This document shows, one piece after another, positions 24,894 to 32,813 of a stretch of 64,000 nucleotides of DNA (the first letter of the stretch is position 1; the number at the start of each line of letters is the position of its first letter). The translations under genes and the position numbers were made by a program. The notes under the pieces were generated by a model, which was given only the letters and a program-made list of their open reading frames with translations, was not told where the DNA came from and made no database searches. Source of the stretch: Acidimicrobiia bacterium (GTDB lineage: Bacteria > Actinomycetota > Acidimicrobiia > IMCC26256 > PALSA-610); NCBI GenBank assembly GCA_036271555.1, contig DATBAK010000059.1, positions 1 through 64,000 of the forward strand, in the 5' to 3' direction.

Positions 24894-25645
24894 GGCGCGC
24901 CCACCTCGATCCCGCCGTTGCCGTTGCCGACGTCGGGGATCCGAACCTCGCGCTGGAACTGCGCGCGGTGCGCGCCGGTTACGGCGGCATCACCGTCCTG
25001 CGCGGCTTCGACCTCGCGGTGCCGTTCGGCGCGGTGGTCGCGCTGCTCGGACCCAACGGCGGCGGCAAGACGACCGCGTTGCGCGTGATCGCGGGACAGC
25101 TCGCCGCGACCCAGGGCGACGTGTTCGTCGCCGGCCGTCGCGTGAACGGTGCCGACCCCGACGAGCTCGCGCGCCGCGGTGTGTGCCTCGTGCCCGAGGG
25201 GCGCGGCATCTTCCCGAACCTCTCGGTGCGCGAGAACCTCTGGATGGCGACGCACACGGGGGTCACGCTGCGGCACATCGAGGAGATCGCGTACTCGCGT
25301 TTCGCGCCGCTCGGCGCCCGTCGCAAGCAGCTCGCGGGGACGCTCTCGGGTGGCGAGCAGCAGATGCTCGCGATGGCGCGCGCGTTGGCGGTCGATCCCG
25401 CGTTGCTCCTACTCGACGAGCTGTCGATGGGCCTCGCGCCGCTCGTCGTCGAGCAGCTCTACGAGATCGTCGCCGGGGTCGCGCGCGAGGGTGTCGCGAT
25501 CGTCGTCGTCGAGCAGTTCGCCCGTGCCATCCTGGGCATCGCCGATGCCGCCGGCGTCGTGGTGCGGGGCCGGATCACGACGTTCGGCGCACCCGCCGAC
25601 GTCGCGGCCGAGTTGTCGAGCGCGTATCTGGGGGAGTCACCATGA
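24890..25645 (+). CDS. Liv-type ABC transporter ATP-binding protein (LivF-like)
   Basis: 251 residues. Walker A GPNGGGKTT, Q-loop/EGRG segment VPEGRGIFPNLSVRENL, canonical signature LSGGEQQMLAMARAL, Walker B LLLLDELSMG (Asp-Glu kept although Pro is replaced by Leu) and the switch position as Gln in VVVEQFARA, which is normal for LivF. Paired with the LivG-like subunit at the cytoplasmic face of the fused permease. Start GTG overlaps the previous stop; the last codons overlap the start of the small two-helix protein (ATGA). Confidence 0.9.
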   Translation: MRRAHLDPAVAVADVGDPNLALELRAVRAGYGGITVLRGFDLAVPFGAVVALLGPNGGGKTTALRVIAGQLAATQGDVFVAGRRVNGADPDELARRGVCLVPEGRGIFPNLSVRENLWMATHTGVTLRHIEEIAYSRFAPLGARRKQLAGTLSGGEQQMLAMARALAVDPALLLLDELSMGLAPLVVEQLYEIVAGVAREGVAIVVVEQFARAILGIADAAGVVVRGRITTFGAPADVAAELSSAYLGESP

Positions 25646-26025
25646 CCGAGACCGTGAACGACGCGCCCGACCGGGCCGACCGCTTCCGTGCCGACGTCGC
25701 CGCGATGCGACTGAAGACGGGACGATCCGACGCGGAGCTGCGGCTCCAGATCCTCGGGGTCGTGCTGATGATCGTCGGTGTCGCGGTCGCGTTCGGCGCC
25801 TACCGCGCCGCGACGAACGTCACCGCGACGCCGGGCACGAACGTCGACGTCCTGAACTCGAACGCGTACATCCCGCTCGCGATCGCGGGCCTCGCGATCA
25901 GCCTCAGCGGTGGTTTCGTGTTCCTGCGCTACTCGCTGGCGCGCTTCCTGCGGTTCTGGCTGTTGCGGCAGTCGTACGAGCAGCAGGCCGCGCTCGACGA
26001 GGCCGCGGGCCGGACCCGGTTGTAG
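25642..26025 (+). CDS. Small two-helix membrane protein of the Liv operon
   Basis: 127 residues. A charged N-terminal segment of about 35 residues is followed by two membrane helices (about 36-55 and 76-96) with a short external loop between them containing TATPGTNVDVLNSN, and a positively charged cytoplasmic tail. I recognise no named family. Its ATG overlaps the LivF-like stop, so it is translated with the transporter and may be an accessory or regulatory subunit of this importer. It is convergent with the sulfotransferase; only one base separates the stop codons. Confidence 0.75.
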   Translation: MTETVNDAPDRADRFRADVAAMRLKTGRSDAELRLQILGVVLMIVGVAVAFGAYRAATNVTATPGTNVDVLNSNAYIPLAIAGLAISLSGGFVFLRYSLARFLRFWLLRQSYEQQAALDEAAGRTRL

Positions 26026-26026
26026 C

Positions 26027-27190
26027 TCAGCGCGTCGAGGCGGTCGGTACGCCGTAGCGCGCGACGTACCCCGCGAACCGCTCCGAGATCGCGCCGGCGT
26101 CGAGGCCGTAGGCCGCGAGGTCGTAGCGATGGACACCGAGTGCGTCCTTCGGATGCGCGGCGACGTACGCCTCCATCGCGCGACGTGCCGCGTCGTCGAG
26201 CACGGGCCCGTCGAACGCTGCGTAGATCGACGCGACCGTCTCGACCGGCGCGCGCACGAGGTCGTCGTACTGCACGTCGACGATCGGGTGGTCCGGGTGC
26301 GCGGCGCGAAAGCGATCGATCCGCACGATCGACTCGTCGAGCATCGCGACCCAGTGGTCGGCGATGTAGGTGCGGTGATCCGCGTCGCTGAACGTGCCCG
26401 AGAGCGTGGCGATCAGGCTGCACACCGACGCGCAGAGCACGACCGGATCGCGATGGACGAGCACGAGGCGCGCGTCCGGGTACACCGCCGTGAGCGCGTC
26501 GAGCGCGATCGCGTGGTGCGGGCTCTTGAGCGTCCAGCGGCCGCGCACGCCGCCGTGCTGGAGCACCTGGAGCGCGAGCCGGTGGTACTCGTAGGCCGAC
26601 GTGTGGTCGGCTCCGAGCAGCCAACGACCGTAGGTGGGGACGTTCGAGATGGCCTCCCACGAGAGACTCTTGAAGTCCTGGCTCATGAGCGTGATGCACT
26701 CGGTCGGGCCGTCGGGCTCCTCGTGATGGATGGCGCGCAGCGCGGGGTTGATCTGCTCGAGCATGTCGTTGCCCGCGCGCGCCGCCTCGACGCGCGGACC
26801 GGCGCGGAAGTCGGCGGGGGTGGGCGGCGGCACGCTGTCGCCGGCCTCCCAGCGCAGCAGCGCGCGGTTCTGCGGATCTTGTTCGAGGAGGTAGCTGAGG
26901 AAGGTCGTGCCGGCGCGGAACATGCCGATCACCACGAGCGGCGCATCCACGCGCTCCTGCACGATGTCGGGGTGACGCTTCGCGTAGTCGACGACTCGCA
27001 GGCGGTTTGCGAGGTTGCCGGCGACGTTGCCGTGTACCGCGGCGATACCGATCTCGTTGAGGTCGGCTTCGCGGCCCACCGAGTCGCAGTAGACGTCGAG
27101 GCCCTCGCGGAAGTGGTTCGAGCCGAAGTCGTCGAGACCGGCTGCCGCGCGCGCTTCGTCGATCAACTCGCTCGCGACGAAGGCGTTCAC
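26027..27190 (-). CDS. Sulfotransferase family protein
   Basis: 387 residues. The PAPS 5'-phosphosulfate loop is in VVIGMFRAGTTFLSYLL (about 85-101) and the 3'-phosphate segment in LVHRDPVVLCASVCSL (about 245-260), with a candidate catalytic histidine in LKSPHH. This layout is that of the Sulfotransfer_3-type enzymes frequent in actinobacteria and mycobacteria, where substrates include lipids and terpenoid or sterol-like alcohols; the acceptor here is unknown. A TetR regulator gene lies upstream on the same strand, 35 bases away, and may control it. Confidence 0.85.
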   Translation of the reverse strand: MNAFVASELIDEARAAAGLDDFGSNHFREGLDVYCDSVGREADLNEIGIAAVHGNVAGNLANRLRVVDYAKRHPDIVQERVDAPLVVIGMFRAGTTFLSYLLEQDPQNRALLRWEAGDSVPPPTPADFRAGPRVEAARAGNDMLEQINPALRAIHHEEPDGPTECITLMSQDFKSLSWEAISNVPTYGRWLLGADHTSAYEYHRLALQVLQHGGVRGRWTLKSPHHAIALDALTAVYPDARLVLVHRDPVVLCASVCSLIATLSGTFSDADHRTYIADHWVAMLDESIVRIDRFRAAHPDHPIVDVQYDDLVRAPVETVASIYAAFDGPVLDDAARRAMEAYVAAHPKDALGVHRYDLAAYGLDAGAISERFAGYVARYGVPTASTR

Positions 27191-27224
27191 GCGCCCAGCA
27201 ACGTACTAAGGAGGGTTGTTTACG

Positions 27225-27863
27225 TCAATCGATGCGCGCCGACATGCCCGCTGCGACCATCGCCACGAGGTTGTCGACGAACTCCGCCTGGTCGAGCTGC
27301 GGGCGCCCGCGCCGACCTCGTCGACCGAGCGCGCGGGCGCGGTCGGCCGCGGCGCGCAGGATGAAGGCGGTCGCGACCGCGAACCGCTCGGCCTGCACGG
27401 CCGGTGACACGTCGGCCATGCGCGACGCGAGGAGCGCGTAGACCTCGTACCCGCCGGTGCGCGCGAGCGCGGCCGAGACCTCGGGATCGAGGTTCTCGGG
27501 GTCTTCCTCGATCAGCTCGGCGAGGATCACGAGGTAGCAGCGCCCGCGCCAGCCGCTCTCGGCCAGCTCCGCCGCCGGGCGGACGATCGCCTCGACGACC
27601 GACTTCACGTCGCGCTTGGGCCGGGTCAGCGCGATCTTCAGCAGCTCGCCCTCGCGTTGCGCGAGGAACCCGGCGTGGCGTTCGAGCACCGCTGCGAGCA
27701 CGCCCGCGCGCGACCCGAAGTGGTAGTGCAGCGCGCCTCGGTTGCGCTGGCCCGCGCGTCGCGTGATGTCGATGAGCGACGCGCCGTAGACGCCGTGCTT
27801 CGCGAACGCGCGCGCGGCCTCGTCGACCAGCTTCTCGCGAGTGTGCGACGCGTCGAGCGGCAT
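27225..27863 (-). CDS. TetR-family transcriptional regulator
   Basis: 212 residues. The N-terminal helix-turn-helix domain is clear (TREKLVDEAARAFAKHGVYGASLIDITRRAGQRNRGALHYHFGSRAGVLAAVLERH) and the remaining all-helical domain is the ligand pocket and dimer face. The gene precedes the sulfotransferase on the same strand, so it probably represses or senses something in that pathway, and itself. Start ATG with no longer alternative in frame. Confidence 0.9.
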   Translation of the reverse strand: MPLDASHTREKLVDEAARAFAKHGVYGASLIDITRRAGQRNRGALHYHFGSRAGVLAAVLERHAGFLAQREGELLKIALTRPKRDVKSVVEAIVRPAAELAESGWRGRCYLVILAELIEEDPENLDPEVSAALARTGGYEVYALLASRMADVSPAVQAERFAVATAFILRAAADRARALGRRGRRGRPQLDQAEFVDNLVAMVAAGMSARID

Positions 27864-27928
27864 CGCGCCGGAGCCTAGGAGCCCGATCGGGCGGCAGGCT
27901 CGATCGGGCGATCAGTCCGGTCGGCCGA

Positions 27929-28327
27929 TCAGAGCGCGGGCTGCGCTCGCTTGGTCGCTCGGAAGTGCGCGTGCCCGGCGTTCTCGCAGAGCTCGTAGTC
28001 GTCGACGACCGCGGCGAGCACCTGTGACGCGAGCCTCGTCAGCACCGGATGCCGGGCGACGGTCGCGTCGGCATCGACGACGAACTGACCGTCGTGCGGC
28101 GAGAACCGGAACAGGATCTCCGAGGTCGGCTGCGCTTGAATGACCGCGGTCGTCAACTCGTCGACCGCGACGAGCACGTCGTCGATCGCGTCGACGTCGA
28201 AGTCGAGTCGCTCGGCCACGACCGCCGCCGTCAGTCGCGCGACGCGCACATGACTGCGCGACCCCGGGACGGACAGGCACACGGGTTGGGTGAGCACGGT
28301 GGCGCGGTGATCGCCGGGATCGCTCAC
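27929..28327 (-). CDS. Reduced RsbW-like anti-sigma ATPase domain protein
   Basis: 132 residues from a GTG with GAGG upstream. The N box region is recognisable (IDDVLVAVDELTTAVIQAQP) as in RsbW/SpoIIAB-type HATPase_c_2 proteins, but the following G1 and G2 glycine-rich ATP loops are not visible (HDGQFVVDAD is all that remains), and the C-terminal half is helical. It may bind a partner without phosphorylating it. A longer frame from an ATG at 28399 is possible, but a SigB-like promoter falls inside it, which favours the GTG. Divergent from the CsbD-like pair. Confidence 0.6.
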   Translation of the reverse strand: MSDPGDHRATVLTQPVCLSVPGSRSHVRVARLTAAVVAERLDFDVDAIDDVLVAVDELTTAVIQAQPTSEILFRFSPHDGQFVVDADATVARHPVLTRLASQVLAAVVDDYELCENAGHAHFRATKRAQPAL

Positions 28328-28373
28328 GCGGGCTGCCTCTCGTCCGCAGGGCTGGAGCAGAGCGCGCGGAGAC

Positions 28374-28399
28374 CTACCCACGCGCTTCGGCGCCGACAC
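28374..28399 (-). promoter_or_regulatory. Possible SigB/SigF-type promoter for the RsbW-like gene
   Basis: On the minus strand, GTGT, 16 bases, then GGGTAG. The -10 element is identical to that of the divergent promoter 50 bases away; the -35 is weaker than GTTT. It lies about 45 bases upstream of the GTG start, a fitting leader length. Confidence 0.4.
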
Positions 28400-28431
28400 C
28401 CGCTCGTTCCCGTGACGCGTCTGTGCATGCC

Positions 28432-28456
28432 GTTATCGCGTAGACGACGTGGGTAG
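28432..28456 (+). promoter_or_regulatory. SigB/SigF-type promoter for the CsbD-like pair
   Basis: GTTA, 15 bases, then GGGTAG, close to the general-stress sigma consensus GTTT-N13-16-GGGTAT, about 30 bases upstream of the first CsbD-like start. General-stress control of such genes is well known in Gram-positive bacteria, and the partner-switching cluster next door fits. Confidence 0.6.
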
Positions 28457-28487
28457 GAAACCAAATCCCCCCGACGGAAGGATGTGC

Positions 28488-28739
28488 ATGCAACTCGGAA
28501 AGGTCGATGTCAACAAGCTCCGCGGCTTGGGCGACAAGGCGTTCGGCCTCGCGAAGGAGACGGTCGGCACGATCACGAACAACGACCGCCTCGTCGAAGA
28601 GGGCGACGCGCAGCAGTCGCGTGCGGCCGAGGAGCTGCGCGCGATGCGCAAGGAAGTCGAGGCACAGCGCGAGGAGATCAAAGCCGACGCGCTGGAGCAG
28701 AAGCAGAAGGCCGCGGAGCGCGCCAAGCAGCGCGCGTGA
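28488..28739 (+). CDS. Microaggregate-binding/CsbD-like stress protein
   Basis: 83 residues, highly charged and helical, with a core KAFGLAKETVGTITNNDRLVEEGDAQQSRAAEELRAMRKEVEA like mycobacterial Mbp1-type small proteins. No membrane segment or cysteine. The ATG at 28488 is preferred because GGAAGGA sits six bases upstream; an ATG two codons earlier is too close. Preceded by a SigB-type promoter and followed within 22 bases by a second protein of the same class. Likely stress-induced; molecular role unknown. Confidence 0.75.
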   Translation: MQLGKVDVNKLRGLGDKAFGLAKETVGTITNNDRLVEEGDAQQSRAAEELRAMRKEVEAQREEIKADALEQKQKAAERAKQRA

Positions 28740-28761
28740 GCACCGACGAAAGGACACCGAG

Positions 28762-28980
28762 ATGAGCGGACCGATCGAGCAGGCCAAGGGCGCGGTCAAG
28801 GAGAAGGCCGGCGACATCATGAACGACCCGGACCTGCAGCGCGAGGGTGCAGCCCAGCGCGACAAGGGTCGTGCCGAGACCGAGGCCACCAAGGCGCGTG
28901 CCGAGGCCAAGGGCCACGAGGCCAAGGCCAAGGCCCACGAGGTCGAGCAGGAAGTCGCGCAGGACCGCAAGGAATCCTGA
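28762..28980 (+). CDS. CsbD-family stress protein
   Basis: 72 residues opening with IEQAKGAVKEKAGDIMNDPDLQREG, the classical CsbD fingerprint (x-G-K-x-K-E-x-x-G-x-x-x-x-D). The rest is an alanine, glutamate and lysine rich helix with heptad-like AKAKA/EAKGHE repeats resembling late-embryogenesis-abundant proteins. Good ribosome site AAGGACACCGAG. Shares the SigB-type promoter with the upstream paralogue-like gene. Cytosolic, probably protective under stress. Confidence 0.88.
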   Translation: MSGPIEQAKGAVKEKAGDIMNDPDLQREGAAQRDKGRAETEATKARAEAKGHEAKAKAHEVEQEVAQDRKES

Positions 28981-29038
28981 CCGCGAGAACAACGTGTGCG
29001 GGACGGCGGCCGCGGTGCGGTCGCCGTCCCGTTGCGCG

Positions 29039-31144
29039 TTACGGAACGCGAAGCACGAGCATCGCGATGTCGTCGTTGCGCTCGCCGATCGGGAGGATGT
29101 CGGAGACCGCCTCGCCCAGACGCGTGACCACGTTCGCCGCCGACGCGCCGTCGCGCGCGACGCGGGCGACGATCGTGCGCAACGCCTCGGTCGACAGATC
29201 GTGCGGCGGTCGCACGTCGGTGATGCCGTCGGTGTAGAGCACGAGCGTGTCGCCGGCCTCGAGCGTGCTCGTGACCGTGGTCGCCTTCGGATCGGCGTAG
29301 GCGCCGAGCAGCGTGCCTGGCATCCCGATCGTCGAAGTGCGGCCGTCGGCACGGCAGCGGATCGGCAGCGGGTGCCCGCCGGCGGCCATCTCGAACGTGA
29401 AGCCCTTGGTGCCGTGGCGCAGCGTGGCGTAGAGCGCGGTGCAGAAGGTCGACCGGCCCGAGCGCAAGATCGCGCGGTTGACGTACTGCAGCACTTCCTC
29501 GTGCGCGAGCCCGTGCCACGCGAGCGTGCGGATCGTGTGGCGGACGAGCCCGGTGAGCGAGGCTGCGTGCGGCCCGGTGCCGCAGACGTCGCCGATGACG
29601 ACGGCCCAGCCGTCGTCGATCTCGAAGACGTCGTAGAAGTCGCCGCCGACCTGGGTGCCCGTGCCCGCGGCCCAGTAGCCGACTGCGAGCTCGAGCCCTT
29701 CGATCTCAGGCAGGGACTCGGGGAGCAGGCTCTGCTGCAGGGTCGTCGCGATGAGGCGCTGGTGCTCGGCGAGCCGTCGGTTCATCAGCGTCGACGCGAT
29801 GCGCCCGGCCGCAACCTCCGCGAGCGCGCGGTCGGCCTCGGTGTACACGCGTCCCCACGTCGAGTTCACGAACTGCAACGCGCCGAGCACGCGTCCCCGC
29901 TTGATCAGCGGCACGGTGATCGCGCTCCGCAACGCGAGGCGGCGTGCGATCTCGCGTTGTTCGTTCGTGATCGGCGCGTGGTGCAGCGTCGACTCGTCGA
30001 CCTCGGGCAGGAACTCCGTCCGTCCGGTCCGCACCACCGCGCCGACACCGGTGGACGCGTCGATGTCGAAGGGGAACGTTGTTTGCATCTCGCGCGCAAA
30101 CGGTTCCATCGCGGGATCGGCGTGCGCGACCTCGATCATCGGCCGGCCCTCGCCGTCGTCGGGCAGCACGACGATCGCGCACCACTCACCCAGCCACGGC
30201 ACCGCGGCGCGGGTGACGTTCGTCAGCACCTCGAGCTCGGTGTCGGCGCGGTTCAACGCGTCGTTGATGTCGGCGAGGAACTGCAGCCGTTCCCGGCCGA
30301 GACGTTCGATCTCCGCCGCCGCGAGCGCGAGGTCGTGATCGCGCTCGTGCGCGAGCGCGCGCCGCATCGGCTCGGTCACGTCGGCGGTGCATCCGATCGT
30401 GCCGGTGACGTTGCCCGCGGCGTCGACCGTGACGCGGCCCTTCCCCTGTAACCAGTGCACGCTGCCGTCGGGCCACACCACGCGGTGATCGACGACGTAG
30501 GGCTGTCGCGTTCGCACGGCCTCCTCGACCGTCGTGGCGGTCGCGGCGCGGTCGTCGGGATGCAGCAGCGCGAGGTACGAGTCGTACGTACCGTCGAACG
30601 TGCCCGGCAGCAGACCGAAGAGCCGTTCGAGGGGGGCGTCCCACTCGACGACCTCCCGCTCGAGGTCCCACCGCCAGGTGCCGAAGCCGCCGGCGTCGAG
30701 CGCGAGCGCGAGCCGCTCGGTGAGATCCTGCGCCCGTCGGTCGAGCAGCCGCTGCTCGGTGACGTCCTCCGACACGGCCACGATGCCTTCGACCGTTCCG
30801 TCAGGCGCGACGACCCCGCGAACGAACGTGTGCACGAAACGCGAGTTGCCGTCGCGCCGCGTCACCGTGAAGTCGCCGGCGAAATCCATGCCGGCAACGG
30901 CGCGCGCCCGGACGTCCTCGGCTCGATCGAGCTCGCTCACCGGGATCATCAGCTCGAAGACGTCACGCCCGACCACCTCGGCTTCGGTCCAACCGTAGAG
31001 ATCCTCGGCCGCGCGGTTCCACGTGACGATCTCTCCATCGGTGCGGGTCACGACGACGGCGCGCCGCAGCGCGTCGAGGACCGATCGATCGGAGATCGGA
31101 GTCGCCGCGAGCAACGACTCGTTCACCGACTCCACGCCGGTCAT
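29039..31144 (-). CDS. PAS-PAS-GAF-PP2C phosphatase, RsbU-type
   Basis: 701 residues. Two PAS domains (about 20-130 and 145-265; the second with the PAC-type WLQGKGRVTVDAAGNVTGTIGCTADVT), a GAF domain (about 290-445) and a C-terminal SpoIIE-type PP2C domain (about 465-700) whose metal-binding acids are in GGDFYDV, VVIGDVCGTG, YTDGITD and NDDIAML. It should remove phosphate from a serine of a STAS antagonist and so free a sigma factor. It is cytosolic, in contrast to the membrane phosphatase at 32801-34492, giving two separate inputs. It follows the STAS-containing operon on the same strand after about 266 bases that contain intergenic repeat copy B. Confidence 0.9.
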   Translation of the reverse strand: MTGVESVNESLLAATPISDRSVLDALRRAVVVTRTDGEIVTWNRAAEDLYGWTEAEVVGRDVFELMIPVSELDRAEDVRARAVAGMDFAGDFTVTRRDGNSRFVHTFVRGVVAPDGTVEGIVAVSEDVTEQRLLDRRAQDLTERLALALDAGGFGTWRWDLEREVVEWDAPLERLFGLLPGTFDGTYDSYLALLHPDDRAATATTVEEAVRTRQPYVVDHRVVWPDGSVHWLQGKGRVTVDAAGNVTGTIGCTADVTEPMRRALAHERDHDLALAAAEIERLGRERLQFLADINDALNRADTELEVLTNVTRAAVPWLGEWCAIVVLPDDGEGRPMIEVAHADPAMEPFAREMQTTFPFDIDASTGVGAVVRTGRTEFLPEVDESTLHHAPITNEQREIARRLALRSAITVPLIKRGRVLGALQFVNSTWGRVYTEADRALAEVAAGRIASTLMNRRLAEHQRLIATTLQQSLLPESLPEIEGLELAVGYWAAGTGTQVGGDFYDVFEIDDGWAVVIGDVCGTGPHAASLTGLVRHTIRTLAWHGLAHEEVLQYVNRAILRSGRSTFCTALYATLRHGTKGFTFEMAAGGHPLPIRCRADGRTSTIGMPGTLLGAYADPKATTVTSTLEAGDTLVLYTDGITDVRPPHDLSTEALRTIVARVARDGASAANVVTRLGEAVSDILPIGERNDDIAMLVLRVP

Positions 31145-31333
31145 CGTGACGACCTCGAACCGGCCCAGTGCTCGCGCATCGGCATCGCGTCCTCGTCCGA
31201 TTGCTGCCGGTTGCGCTGGTCGCTCAACGTCCGACCCGCGAACTTTACCGGCCGCTCCGAGGACACCGATCGTCGCGCCAACGTCGCGCGAGGGGCGTGA
31301 GCCTGACGAGCATCAGGTGGTGCGCGCACGAAC

Positions 31334-31410
31334 GGGCGGGTCGCGTTGCGGCCCGCCCGAACCGGTGGCTGAGGCGTCGAGGAGGGCGAAGCGTGCGCGC
31401 CCGACCAGAA
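31334..31410. repeat. Intergenic repeat, copy B
   Basis: Same element as copy A: hairpin GGGCGGG...CCCGCCC, then GGCTGAGGCGTCGAGGAGGG and GCGCGCCCGACCAGAA. As in copy A it ends exactly at the stop codon of a minus-strand gene (here a STAS protein). On the transcript it would lie just 3' of that gene, upstream of the PAS-GAF-PP2C gene. Confidence 0.7.
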
Positions 31411-31731
31411 CTAATCGAACAGGCCGAAGCGAGCTTCGAGGTCGGTGACGCGGAAGAGGCGGCGAACCGGCGGCTGCAGGTTCGTGAGCGCGAGCACGGT
31501 CTCGTACGCGTCCGCCTTGCCCTGAGCTGCGATGAACATCCCGATTCCGCCGGAATCGCAGAACTCGAGCTCGGTGAGGTCGATCGTCACCGTGTCGGCG
31601 CTCTCGATCGATGTCATCAGCGTCGGCTGGATGTCGGGAAGGCTGCGCACGGTGAGATCACCGCCGATGCGGACGAGCCGCGTTTCGGGCGGGCCTGTGA
31701 CCTCGATCCAGGCGACGTCGACGTCCATCAC
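31411..31731 (-). CDS. STAS-domain anti-sigma factor antagonist
   Basis: 106 residues. The STAS fold is clear from IRIGGDLTVRSLPDIQPTL-like strands and the helix preceded by TIDLTELEFCDSGGIGMFI. The phospho-acceptor serine of SpoIIAA/RsbV proteins lies in the DSGGIG motif. It should bind an RsbW-type kinase when unphosphorylated. The start is GTG at 31731 (overlapping the previous stop) or the ATG one codon on. Second STAS protein of the operon, separated from the first by the RsbW-like and acidic genes. Confidence 0.88.
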   Translation of the reverse strand: MMDVDVAWIEVTGPPETRLVRIGGDLTVRSLPDIQPTLMTSIESADTVTIDLTELEFCDSGGIGMFIAAQGKADAYETVLALTNLQPPVRRLFRVTDLEARFGLFD

Positions 31732-31928
31732 GACGACGGATCGTCGGGCTCGTCCGTCAACTCGACGGATTCACCCTCCTCCGATCGTCCCTCTTCCATG
31801 AGCTCGAGCTCGAAGGTCTCGCGCGCCGTCGTCGGATCGGGATTCTCGGTCTTCGCCTCGTCGGCGAGCTCCTCGACCGGTTCTTCGCCTTCGGCGGCGC
31901 GCCGATCGGGACCGGGTGTGTGCGTCAC
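31728..31928 (-). CDS. Small acidic hypothetical protein (66 aa)
   Basis: 66 residues with about one third Asp/Glu and a short amphipathic core ARETFELELMEEGRSEEGESVELT. Probably disordered. It lies between the RsbW-like and second STAS genes, and its stop overlaps the STAS start, so translation is coupled. I know no family; a docking or DNA-mimicking peptide for the partner switch would be pure speculation. Open frame and operon position are the only support that it is expressed. Confidence 0.5.
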   Translation of the reverse strand: MTHTPGPDRRAAEGEEPVEELADEAKTENPDPTTARETFELELMEEGRSEEGESVELTDEPDDPSS

Positions 31929-31938
31929 GCCACCCGCC

Positions 31939-32490
31939 TTACCCGGAACGGCGTGCGTTCAACAGCCGAGCGGCGCGACAGGCCGGACCGCGGCGCGGCG
32001 CATCGCGCGGTGGCGGGTTCGATCGCGGCCGCGCGGCACCACTCGACGCGTGCCCGGGGCCCGTCGACGCGCTCGCAGGACGTGTTGTCGCCGTCGCGTC
32101 GCCGCCGCGCGTCACGCGCGGTGCGATCGTCACGACGAACCACACGGTCTTCCCCGGGCGACCCACGTTCTCGGTGACGCCCCACTCGTCGGCGAGCGCG
32201 CGCACGATCTGCAGACCACGACCCGAGTACTCGCGCGGCTCGGGCGTGCGCAGGCTCGGCAGACGGGAGCCGTCGTCGCTCACGGCGACGCGAACGCGTT
32301 GATGATCGCGATCGACGGCGACGGTGAACGGGCTCGCCGCGTGGCGCACGGAATTCGTCGCGAGCTCCGAGACCATGACCGCGATCGAGTCGAGGATGTC
32401 GGTTGGCGCCTCGCCGAGCGCCTCCAGCGCGTAGCGGCGCGCGCGTCCGATCGACTCGACGGCGTGCGGGAACGTGCGCTCGGCACTCAT
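31939..32490 (-). CDS. RsbW-type anti-sigma factor kinase
   Basis: 183 residues. HATPase_c_2 domain with N box VMVSELATNSVRHAAS (about 38-53), G1 region VSDDGSRLP and G2 loop GRGLQIVRALADEWGV; all ATP-binding parts are present. A basic, proline-rich tail of about 50 residues (from 130 on) is unusual for the family. It should both bind a SigB/SigF-class sigma factor and phosphorylate the neighbouring STAS proteins. Its ATG overlaps the stop of the upstream STAS gene. The sigma factor itself is not in the window. Confidence 0.87.
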   Translation of the reverse strand: MSAERTFPHAVESIGRARRYALEALGEAPTDILDSIAVMVSELATNSVRHAASPFTVAVDRDHQRVRVAVSDDGSRLPSLRTPEPREYSGRGLQIVRALADEWGVTENVGRPGKTVWFVVTIAPRVTRGGDATATTRPASASTGPGHASSGAARPRSNPPPRDAPRRGPACRAARLLNARRSG

Positions 32491-32813
32491 GGCTCGATCG
32501 GCAGGACGTCGGTGAGCCCGGTCGCCTCGAGGATGCGTTGCACGACGCTCGACGGGTTGCGAAGCCGGATCGAATCGGTCTTCTCCGCGGCGCGCAGCAG
32601 CACCGCGATGCCGGAGCTGTCGATGAAGCTCAGCCCCGACAGGTCGAACACCACCTGTGCAGGGTGACCGGCGAGCGCGCCGCTGAGGTCGGTCTCGACC
32701 GTCACGACGTTCGACATGTCGACCTCGCCGCGGATGCTGATGAGCCGCGGGTCCGAGTTGTTCTGCGTGCACTCGATGCTCGCCGTCGATCCGCTCTCCT
32801 CTAGCTCAGCCAT
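32487..32813 (-). CDS. STAS-domain anti-sigma factor antagonist, RsbV-type
   Basis: 108 residues. ISIRGEVDMSNVVTVETDL and VVFDLSGLSFIDSSGIAVLLRA match RsbV/SpoIIAA; the serine pair of IDSSGIA contains the phospho-acceptor. A slightly long, acidic N-terminus precedes the fold. It overlaps the membrane phosphatase gene by 13 bases at its start and the RsbW gene by 4 at its end, so all three are tightly coupled. Confidence 0.92.
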   Translation of the reverse strand: MAELEESGSTASIECTQNNSDPRLISIRGEVDMSNVVTVETDLSGALAGHPAQVVFDLSGLSFIDSSGIAVLLRAAEKTDSIRLRNPSSVVQRILEATGLTDVLPIEP

